Below, one piece after another: positions 45,690 through 52,576 of a stretch of 52,576 nucleotides of DNA. The position numbers and the translations under genes are program-made. The notes under the pieces were generated by a model, which saw only the letters and a program-made list of their open reading frames with translations, did not search any database and was not told the DNA's origin. Source of the DNA: Symbiodinium natans. Its lineage: Eukaryota; Sar; Dinophyceae; Suessiales; Symbiodiniaceae. Every line of letters begins with the position of its first letter. Position 1 is the stretch's first letter. The stretch is taken from contig CAJNDS010000256.1 of NCBI GenBank assembly GCA_905221605.1, positions 1-52,576 of the forward strand. Direction: 5' to 3'.

Positions 45690-46230
45690 GAAGGGTTTAG
45701 GGTTTAGGGTTTAGGGTTTAGGGTTTAGGGTTTAGGGTTTAGGGTTTAGGGTTTAGGGTTTAGGGTTTAGGGGTTATTGAGGGTTGAGGGTTGAAGGGTT
45801 TTGGGTCGAGTCTCCGAAAATGCCAATACAAGGGCCCTTCTTTACTGCAAGGGTTGGAAGAATTGCTGAAAATACTCTCTTATGGTCCCCATGCACTTAT
45901 ACTATAATGATCCCCAACACCCTATTCTAGATTCTAGTTCTTCAGGCCCCCTAAATTAAACAGTCTCCAAAGACTCAATCGCTTCTAACTCCTTCCTTGC
46001 CGTGGGAGGATCGAAGCTGCCCAAGAGACCAAGTCTAGGGTTTAGGGTTTAGGGTTTAGGGCTTAGGGCTTAGGGTTTAGGGTTTAGGGTTTAGGGTTTA
46101 GGGTTTAGGGTTTAGGGAACTCAACAAGCCCCGAAGCCCTAAACCTTAAACCCACATTAAACGGCACCCCTATCAGTCCTTTGATCAAACACTGCCCTGA
46201 AACCCTAGACCCTAGTCCCTCATCAAGCGG
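45690..46230. repeat. TTTAGGG arrays with dispersed element
   Basis: Arrays at 45692-45772 and 46035-46118. 45866-45925 matches 9429-9490 (TTATGGTCCC, TATACTATA, CCCCAA). No exon. Confidence 0.6.
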
Positions 46231-46235
46231 CCTTT

Positions 46236-46385
46236 TTATCATGGGTTTCCCTTCCCCTCTATACAAACCCCAGGTTCTTCCCATAATTCAGGCTACTTAG
46301 GATAATTCAGTGTAGTTCAGGTTGACGGGGGAACCTAGGGGGAGGGTGAAGTATAGAGGGAGGACGCAGGGAAACCCATGATAAA
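46236..46385. mobile_element. Fold-back element (TTATCATGGGTTTCCC ends)
   Basis: Left TTTATCATGGGTTTCCCTT and right GCAGGGAAACCCATGATAAA are inverted copies; the arms extend through CCTCTATAC and GTATAGAGG. 150 bp, no open frame of its own. Confidence 0.65.
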
Positions 46386-46439
46386 CCCTAAACCCTAAAA
46401 CCCTAAACCCTAAACTCTCAACCCTAAACTCTAAACCCT

Positions 46440-46550
46440 CTAGAGGCGGAAACCCCTGATGTTCTGAAAACCTCAACCAGATCCTGCCAGGCATCGTTGG
46501 CATGGCAGAAACCCCCGAGGCATCGAGTCGACGTTGCCGCAATTTCGGGG
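46440..46550 (+). CDS. Exon-like island
   Basis: Plus frame LEAETPDVLKTSTRSCQA then SLAWQKPPRHRVDVAAIS G into GGGTTT-type DNA. Minus is open too. Family not recognised. Confidence 0.35.
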
Positions 46551-46579
46551 GTTTGGGGATTAGACTTAGGGTTTAGGGG

Positions 46580-47180
46580 TTTTGGGTTTAGGGTTTAGGG
46601 TTTAGGGTTTAGGGTTCAGGGTTTAGGGTTTAGGGTTTAGGGTTTAGGGTTACATGAAATTCGGGTTGTGCAACCCTTTAAATCACTACATGGTAAGGTT
46701 TAGGTTCAGCGTGGGGGAGGGGGCGTCGGGGGAGGGAGTTGCTGCCTAGGGGGTAGGGTTTAGATGTACTTTGCATTTCGACGCCCCCTCACAGTGGTTT
46801 GGCTATGGTCGTTCAAGAGTTCCAGATACTGCGCATGAAACCCCCAAAACCTAGACCTTAAAACCCTAAGAACCCTAAAGCTCGAGATCCACAAGCCCTG
46901 CTGCAAAACCCTAAACCTAGAACCCAAATCCCAAGGCCCAAAGCCCTGAAGCGCTGAAACCCTTTCGCCCCTGCCTTCTGGTGCTGGGAGCCCGGTCGCC
47001 TTGCCCGGGTTTTTAAAGGTTTAGGGTTTAGGGTTTCGGGTTTAGGGTTTAGGGCTTAGGGTTTAGGGTCTAGGGAACCATCTCCTGTTCATCTTCAAAG
47101 ACGGCTAGGGCAGAGGGTTTGGGGCGAGGGTTCTCTGATAAGTTCATTACGCGGGCAGTGGGGGCCTTTACAATTCTTGA
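46580..47180. other. TTTAGGG array and spacer
   Basis: Array at 46582-46650, G-rich 46705-46760, CCCTAAA-like words 46850-46960, TTTAGGG 47015-47072. No exon supported. Confidence 0.5.
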
Positions 47181-47362
47181 TGGTTGGATTCAGGTTGTTT
47201 CATTCTCCCAACCTTCCGGTCATTGCCGCAGACCTCGACTAGAAGCCCGAAGCCCCGTTCCACAGTTCTTTTAGAAGGCGGATGCAGCATGCGTATCAGA
47301 TTTCATGACCAAGAGAAGCAAGCTGCGCAGTTACAAGCCTGCCCAGCTCCACCAAAATGGGG
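47181..47362 (+). CDS. Exon-like frame, about 60 codons
   Basis: Plus frame: LDSGCFILPTFRSLPQTS, TRSPKPRSTVLLEGGCSM, RIRFHDQEKQAAQLQACP then APPKW, ending at a G-run. Family not recognised. Confidence 0.45.
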
Positions 47363-47560
47363 GGGGGGGTTTTCGAAACTAGGGCCACCTGATTAGGGTC
47401 CTTACGATAAAAAGGACACCTACTATCTGGGGGTCGATAGTCGGTGGGTCCCCTATTTTCGTAAACCCCAAACCCGAAACCCTAAACTAAACCCTAAACC
47501 CTAAACCCTAAACCCTAAACCCTAAACCCTAAACCCTCCCAAATAGGCTTCGATCTGCCA

Positions 47561-47625
47561 GGGCGCCTACCAGCACGGCCAGCTAGCGGACGAAAAGCGT
47601 CAGCAGCTGCAGGCCCTGAATGGCA
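47561..47625 (+). CDS. Exon (GAYQHGQLADEKRQQLQA)
   Basis: ATCTGCCAG/G then GAYQHGQLADEKRQQLQA LNG into a TTTAGGG array. Helical, Gln-rich. CCCTAAA array on the left. Family not recognised. Confidence 0.45.
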
Positions 47626-47631
47626 GTTTAG

Positions 47632-47740
47632 GGTATAGGGTTTAGGGTTTAGGGTTTAGGGTTTAGGGTTTAGGGTTTAGGGTTTAGGGTTTAGGGTTTA
47701 GGGTTTAGGGTTTAGGGTTCTGGGATTAGGGTTTAGGGTT
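47632..47740. repeat. TTTAGGG array
   Basis: About 14 heptamers. Confidence 0.9.
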
Positions 47741-47782
47741 CAGATATGGCACATGCAGGGGGTTTCTCAAGATTCGGGTTGG

Positions 47783-47873
47783 GATGGTTCCTTGTATACT
47801 AACAGTCCTTAATAGGGATTATCGCACCCTCTTTGTATCCTTATTGAGGACTGTTAGTGTAAGGGGGAACATC
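47783..47873. mobile_element. Fold-back family A element
   Basis: GATGGTTCCTTGTATACTAAC and AGTGTAAGGGGGAACATC are inverted ends; AACAGTCCTTAATAGGGA pairs with CTTATTGAGGACTGTTAG. 91 bp. Preceded by GGTTGG as the copies at 8496 and 29276. Confidence 0.75.
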
Positions 47874-48059
47874 GGGGGGAGTCCTTAAATTCAAGAACTA
47901 TCGTATGTAGGGGGATCTACAGTCAGAGGAAACCGCAACACAACCCTCAAGTTACCATGATGGCATTGTCTGGGGATACAGGGACCTGAAAAGCTACAGT
48001 TGCAGGAAGGTCAAATCAAATCGTTCCGAAACCCTAAACCCTCAACCTTATGCCCGAAA

Positions 48060-48350
48060 CCCTAAACCCTACTCCATACTTGCGGCCCCAGCTGCATGAA
48101 GAAGTCGCTGGCAACCTACCTGTTGGCACAGGCTTCCTTTCAGGCAATTGCCTTTTTGGGGCTCTTGGGTCGCTAACAGAGATTAGGGTTTATGGTTTAG
48201 GGTTTAGGTTTGGGGGAAAAACTGGTGCGAGGCCCAAAAACCTTTATGACGGTGGTAGGGAGACCCTCAACGTAGAGTGTGGCCCCTGGTGCCAGGCCAT
48301 GCTCGCAAAGAAGAGGCCCGGCCCGGGTTGGGAACTTTATGGGTTTAGGG
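48060..48350 (+). CDS. Two adjacent exon-like islands
   Basis: 48070-48180 reads LRPQLHEEVAGNLPVGTG then FLSGNCLFGALGSLT; after a short TTTAGGG patch, 48212-48340 reads GKTGARPKNLYDGGRETL, NVECGPWCQAMLAKKRPG then PGWELYG. One frame covers both, so the short patch may be read through or spliced. Family not recognised. Confidence 0.45.
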
Positions 48351-48589
48351 TTTAGGGCTTAGGGCCTAGGGTTTAGGGCTATGGAGTGGGTGTCCAAAAC
48401 AAGAAACGCTTGGGTTAGAAGCACCCTGAGTCTGCTTAGAACCCTACTTCTAAGTACCATGAACCTCCAAGTCAAGAGTTTGGGAACCTTGGAGGGGAGT
48501 TTGGGGGTCTCTCTGCATTTTGGGGGTTAGGGTTTAGGGTTGAGGGTTGAGGGTTGAGGGTTGAGGGTTTCCTGTTTAGGGCCTTCATG

Positions 48590-48751
48590 TTACGGAACCG
48601 AAGTGCAGCTCCTACCCCCCTAAATTTCTCGTGCTTGGCTGAGGTTTTTGACGTGCCTCCCCCCCCCCCCCCCTCAAGTCACTTCCGGCCCGGACCTTCA
48701 CCTCACGAAACCTCTCAACTCGAAGTTAAAGGCCTAAAGCCCTTTGTTTAG
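48590..48751 (+). CDS. Exon-like frame ending in TAG
   Basis: Plus frame MLRNRSAAPTPLNFSCLA, EVFDV, a Pro run from a C tract, SSHFRPGPSPHETSQLEV then KGLKPFV and TAG. Family not recognised. Confidence 0.4.
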   Translation, partial: LRNRSAAPTPLNFSCLAEVFDVPPPPPPSSHFRPGPSPHETSQLEVKGLKPFV

Positions 48752-49019
48752 AACCCAGACCCCTATACAAAAACCATGTAGAACCACCCTCAGCCTTATG
48801 ATCCAACCCTATGACCTTGAACCCTGTAACCCTGCATCCCTATAACTTGCCTATCTTAGTAGCTGAGTGAGTACACTTTACACTTGTTGGGATTCCATAA
48901 TCGCCTATAGAATTGAAAGTGCACACTTTTGGGGGGCTTATGAACTCAGCAACCAAGCTATAACCCTAAACTCCATGTAGAACACAACCCCTAAAAACCC
49001 AACAAGTCCGAACATGCCA

Positions 49020-49081
49020 GGGCAATGGGGTTTGCGCAAAGTCCGCCTGCGAAGAAGCCGACACCCAGATTTGTGGATTAG
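49020..49081 (+). CDS. Short terminal exon-like frame
   Basis: ACATGCCAG/G then AMGFAQSPPAKKPTPRFV D and TAG before TTTAGG-type DNA. Confidence 0.3.
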
Positions 49082-49249
49082 GGCTTAGGATTTAGGGTTT
49101 AGGGTAAGTTCAGGGTTTAGGGCTTAGGGCTGTACAGGGGGTGTTCTAAGCCTTTAGAGGCTTTTTAGGGTGGCTGTTAAAGTTTCAGCTTTAGGGTTTT
49201 AGGGCTTTAGGGTTTTAGGGCTTTAGGGCTGTAGGGTTTAGGGTTTAGG

Positions 49250-49336
49250 GTCGGAGTAGAAATCAAGTCCACGCGCGCGGATGTGTGCTCCGACAAAATG
49301 GGCCGCCTTGTTTCCGAGTTTCCAAAGCGCTATTAA
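49250..49336 (+). CDS. Terminal exon
   Basis: A TTTAG acceptor at the end of the telomere-like run, then VGVEIKSTRADVCSDKMG RLVSEFPKRY and TAA at 49334-49336. Well-balanced composition. Product unknown. Confidence 0.5.
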   Translation, partial: VGVEIKSTRADVCSDKMGRLVSEFPKRY

Positions 49337-49368
49337 ACCTAAACTCTTGGGGCTTCGAGTTTAGGGCA

Positions 49369-49500
49369 TGGTACGGACGAGCCGGAAGATCTTTCGGAGC
49401 ACACGCCTGACAGGTGCCGCGCCCCGGAAATCCGGAGTGACACTCGCCAGCTTTAGGCTGTCCAACCTGCTACATCATGGGGCTCCACCTGACCCTACCT
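49369..49500 (+). CDS. Exon-like frame
   Basis: Plus frame VRTSRKIFRSTRLTGAAP, RKSGVTLASFRLSNLLHH then GAPPDPT and TGA. A second plus frame (TDEPEDLSEHTPDRCRAP) is also open to TAG at 49455. Undecided. Confidence 0.35.
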
Positions 49501-49559
49501 GAGACCCCACGGTTGTACGCTTGGGTTTGGGGACCCTTTTTCAGGATCCTCTAAGGGAA

Positions 49560-49612
49560 TACGAGGGCCATAAAGGAAACCTCTGAGGGGTACAACCTTA
49601 GGGGTACGAGTC
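49560..49612. repeat. Dispersed GTACCCCTAA-type element
   Basis: GAGGGGTACAACCTTAGGGG is the complement of sequence at 18370-18400. Two copies in opposite orientation. Confidence 0.45.
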
Positions 49613-49758
49613 CTAATCCCTTGACTCTAAAAGCCCTCTAAACTTCCGTGCCCCTCAGCAACCCGAACCACCTTGTTCGTGCGCCTTGGGGTTTAGGGTT
49701 TTGGGGGGCTCAGTGTCCTGGGATATGAGCCCTGAACCCGGGTCAATGGAGCTTGCAG

Positions 49759-49936
49759 GCGAGCTTCATCCCGAATACCGATGGAAGCATGTGCAGCCAC
49801 ACCACTTCTGGTGACAGAGGAGCTCCGACGTAATCTCGATTTGAAAAACGTGTGGGAGAGCATGCCCGCTCTTTTGGGGGATCTCCGCGTGGTTATTTGG
49901 AACTTCGGATTTCCATATTGGTGTCAAGAACTTTGA
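49759..49936 (+). CDS. Terminal exon next to the assembly gap
   Basis: After GGAGCTTGCAG/G the plus frame reads MEACAATPLLVTEELRRN, LDLKNVWESMPALLGDLR then VVIWNFGFPYWCQEL and TGA at 49934-49936. Aromatic-rich, globular. It is among the clearest single exons here. A second frame at the start (MELAGELHPEYRWKHVQP) ends early. Family not recognised. Confidence 0.55.
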
Positions 49937-49976
49937 ATGCTTAATGGAATATTAATAACCTTTCATGTATTCGTGA

Positions 49977-50076
49977 NNNNNNNNNNNNNNNNNNNNNNNN
50001 NNNNNNNNNNNNNNNNNNNNNNNNNNNNNNNNNNNNNNNNNNNNNNNNNNNNNNNNNNNNNNNNNNNNNNNNNNNN
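49977..50076. other. Assembly gap (100 N)
   Basis: Exactly 100 undetermined bases, a conventional scaffold gap of unknown real length. Confidence 0.98.
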
Positions 50077-50189
50077 GAACGACGAGCGCTCTTTCGCTCG
50101 TTCCCCTCCACAGGAGATGGAGGAGCCGCCCGGGGCCCCAAAGAAGGAGAGGAAGAGAGGTCTGAGGTCTGAGCTCTGAGTTCTCGCTC

Positions 50190-50395
50190 CTCTCTCTCTC
50201 CTTTTCCCTTCTCCCTCCCTCTCTTCCCATCCATTCTGTCTTTTTGTTTTCTTTTTCTCTCTCTCTCTCTCTTTCTTTCCTCGCTCTCTCTCTCTCTCTT
50301 TCCCCTCTTTCTCCTCTCTTCACTCCTCTCTTCACTCCGAGGACTTCGCTCGGCCGGGTCAGGCCGGAGAGCGCTGAGAGAGAGAGAGACAACAT
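50190..50395. repeat. CT-rich low-complexity tract
   Basis: (CT)n and TCCCTC words on the plus strand, ending in GAGAGAGAGAGAC. Open frames over it (Ser/Leu or Arg/Glu runs) are compositional. Confidence 0.85.
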
Positions 50396-50796
50396 GAGAC
50401 TGCAAGAGGTGCCTGAGGTGCCTGAGGCGCCTGCTGATTGCATCTTGAGCAGAAGAAAACACAACTTCTTTGTTGAGTCCTCTCGCCGATTTTCCCCCCC
50501 TCCCCCTCTCTCTGTCATGTTCTCTCGTTGTTCCAGCACGCAAGGCCGCTGCAAGCGCAGATCCAGGCCTTCCAGGCCCGAGAGTTCTCAGATTCAGAAT
50601 GAAGCAGAAAGGGAACCGAAGAGAAGAGAGATCCGAAGAGTGAAAGATCCTGCATTCTAGGGATGCTCTTTACAGGGAGAGGAGCATTGAACTGGCGGAA
50701 GGTCTCCGGGACGGCCAGTCGAATTCCGACCTTTCTTAGGCGCATTCGAGATGCCTTCAAACATCGAATCTGCGAAACCTGCGGTGCAGCTGCATA

Positions 50797-50853
50797 GCAG
50801 CTACGTGTCAGCTACGTGTCAGCTACGTGTCAGCTACGTAGCAGCTACGTAGC
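50797..50853. repeat. 11-bp tandem repeat AGCTACGTGTC/AGCTACGTAGC
   Basis: Five units: three with GTGTC and two with GTAGC. TACGTA makes each unit nearly palindromic. Confidence 0.9.
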
Positions 50854-50924
50854 AGACCGCAACACTGCTGTCATCAGCGCTCGAGAGTTGAAAGGCTTGA
50901 CGGTGTCAGGGACTCAGAGATGTG

Positions 50925-51085
50925 CTTGTGCTCTGCTTTCGTGCTTTGTGCTCTCTGCATTTTTGCAGTTGCTCTCTGCTTTGCTGCTCGGCTCTGCAAT
51001 GCTCTGCTCTTTGCTCTCTTTTGGTCACCTTTGCTCATTTTTGCTCATTTTTGCTCATTCTGCTCTCTGTCTCTCCCTTTTTGCT
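50925..51085. repeat. TGCTCT-type low complexity
   Basis: Words TGCTCTCTG, TTTGCTCATT (three tandem copies at 51029-51059) on the plus strand. Three frames open at once. Confidence 0.75.
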
Positions 51086-51179
51086 CAGCACATTCCTCTT
51101 TGTTCGAGGACTCGGAGAGGGACCTCACGGGAGGGGAGCCCGGAACGGTGGAGGCGCCTGTGCGACGCTCTGCATAGCT

Positions 51180-51235
51180 CCGTATCTCTCTCTCTCTCAG
51201 ACTCTCAGACCCTCAGACTCTCTCTCTGTGTCTGT
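51180..51235. repeat. CTCTCT / CAGACTCT low complexity
   Basis: Short (TC)n and CAGACTCTCAGACCCT repeats. Confidence 0.8.
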
Positions 51236-51862
51236 GCCTCTGACTGCACAGATTCTCTAGAGCATTGAGAGTTTCACTCGCTTGAAATGATTTTTTTCGT
51301 CTGTCTCTCCTGCTGTGAAGCTAGCCGTCTCTGCGAGGTTCTGCAAGAGCTCCTCTCTCAATCGGCGTGCAGGTGCAAGCGTTGTGACACGCTGTTTCCC
51401 TGAATCATTCATCATTCGCTGCTCTTAAAGACGTCTCAAAAGTTCAGGGAGAAGGTTCGCGCCAGCTACCCCAACTGTCGCTGTTGGTGTAGTCTCGGGG
51501 CAACTTTCATTCAGTGAGGCCAAAAAGAACCAATATCAGAAATTAGAGTGGGATATGGTTTGGCGGCTTGCGAAGGCTGCAGGGTTTTGCCTAACGGACA
51601 AGATAGAACTGCCTAACTTCTCTGCCAAGTATCTTTTCGCAGTCATGCGGCACGTAGTCGCAGTTGCAGTTGCAAGAAAACCACAAACGAGGAGTTCGTT
51701 TAAGCTGAGTGGCTTCACTTGCAGGTTGCCAAGCCCTGGAGAGGTGCAGGACAAGGGGAAAATGGAAACCTGTTTTTAAGACATGGTTTACACAGTTACA
51801 CACGTCTTTATGCAGCCTTGTCGGTGCCGGTGTTCACAAAGCGGGGTTCTCTTTCCGCAACA
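51236..51862. other. Unassigned sequence after the gap
   Basis: Frames 51555-51779 (plus) and 51536-51754 (minus) are mirror images without family features. Contains a small CATTCATCATTC repeat. No call. Confidence 0.3.
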
Positions 51863-51912
51863 GCCCTCTCAGCCCTCTCAGCTCTCTCAGCTCTCTCAGC
51901 TCTCTCAGCCCT
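51863..51912. repeat. 9-bp tandem repeat CTCTCAGCT/CTCTCAGCC
   Basis: About five units; period 9 keeps a Ser-Ala-Leu or Leu-Ser-Ser frame open. Confidence 0.85.
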
Positions 51913-52116
51913 GAGGCGCCAGCTTTGAGTCCCGTCATTCCCGGGCTGCCCAACGTGAGCGACATGCCACCCCTGGAGTCCGTGGAGGTCCCAAAATTCA
52001 AGCCACAACTGGTGTCATATTCCCCAACATATTTTCATCATATTTTCCCCAACATCCACAATATATTCCCCAACATGAGATGGAAGTTCCGAGCCTTTGT
52101 CCCCCCGACTCTATAA
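51913..52116 (+). CDS. Pro/Val-rich coding-like stretch
   Basis: Plus frame APALSPVIPGLPNVSDMP then PLESVEVPKFKPQLVSYS, followed by a repeat of ATATTCCCCAACAT (52018-52075). Possibly an exon; family not recognised. Confidence 0.3.
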   Translation, partial: EAPALSPVIPGLPNVSDMPPLESVEVPKFKPQLVSYSPTYFHHIFPNIHNIFPNMRWKFRAFVPPTL

Positions 52117-52530
52117 GCTTTAAGCGCATACCTTCGCTTTGGCTCCCACGTTTGCTGTTGGCAGGTAGTTCTCATCTTGAACCTCTAGCAACACACCACT
52201 CCATGGGAGCGGCGTGCTTTCTCAAAGTCTTCGATTTCTACGCTCTTTCTTTGTCTTGCAATCTGCAGAGCCATCTCCATTGTGAAGTGATGGACATCAT
52301 GTGCAGAGACTCTCTGTGTGGAAGCCAGTTCTAGTGATTTGTTGCTCGTCGTTGCTCAAAGACACACTGACACTGAGTGCTTTGAGGGCACCTCGAGCCG
52401 CCCGCTGCACTCTTCGTTTGAGGGATCCATTCAAAAAGGAGTTCTCTCCAGTTCTCGCAGGCCGATCTCAGGCTGTCTCGGGGTGCCTCGCGTTCCTCGC
52501 GTTCCTCGTTGAGCTCGGAGGAGGAGGAGG

Positions 52531-52576
52531 AGAGGGAACACGAGGGAACACGAGGGAACACGAGGGAACACGAGGG
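52531..52576. repeat. 10-bp tandem repeat GAGGGAACAC to the window end
   Basis: At least four full units, reaching the last base, so the array continues outside. Preceded by a GGA run and by CTCGCGTTC doublets. Confidence 0.9.

Noticed and set aside
8520-49700. True telomere at or near a chromosome end
   Set aside because: Heptamers occur in both orientations, in many short arrays, with exons between them. A real end would be one long array of one orientation.
50244-50543. Ser/Leu-rich and Arg/Glu-rich frames
   Set aside because: Composition follows the CT microsatellite; one of the frames also runs through the N gap.

Overview
The window looks like nuclear DNA of a dinoflagellate, probably of the Suessiales/Symbiodiniaceae type. 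That is an inference from four signs. Plant-type telomere heptamers (TTTAGGG/CCCTAAA) are scattered through about 40 kb. Exons are very short. Intron donors are GT, GC or GA, often with short direct repeats at both splice junctions. Small inverted-repeat elements sit exactly at intron positions. No rRNA, tRNA, CRISPR array or bacterial operon was seen. Exons were called by eye, so boundaries and most single-exon calls are provisional.

Layout. (1) 1-8040 is a satellite block without a supported gene. It holds hairpin-forming repeats (340-900), arrays of a unit with facing poly-G and poly-C tracts (1050-1560, 3467-5010, 6767-7460), a 42-bp array, an AT-rich TTTCAAA satellite, 32-bp and 54-bp arrays, and a higher-order repeat of three ~200-bp monomers (5017-6766). 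(2) 8500-39200 is a mosaic of short coding islands on both strands, telomere-like arrays of both orientations, and small fold-back elements (MITE-like). (3) 39400-41600 is a repeat-poor island with broken reading frames. (4) 41600-49976 returns to the mosaic. (5) After a 100-N gap (49977-50076) the sequence is CT-rich with short tandem repeats and no telomere-like arrays.

The best gene is a plus-strand mitochondrial-carrier-family (SLC25-type) gene at 25545-33155, 5' end open. About 14 exons of 30-106 bp rebuild the three carrier repeats in one frame once the repeat-filled introns are removed. The second is a BTB/POZ gene at 9562-10866, split by a telomere-repeat intron and carrying a +1 shift in an A7 run. 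Others are a two-exon membrane-anchor gene (13175-13497), a two-exon gene whose intron is almost purely (TTTAGGG)n (16137-16442), and two genes in which a fold-back element is the intron (13843-14215 minus, 18355-18816 plus).

The main biological point is that telomere-like arrays and fold-back elements occupy introns. In several cases they lie between short direct repeats, so removing one repeat plus the insert restores an open frame. This suggests intron gain by insertion of mobile elements and of telomeric DNA.
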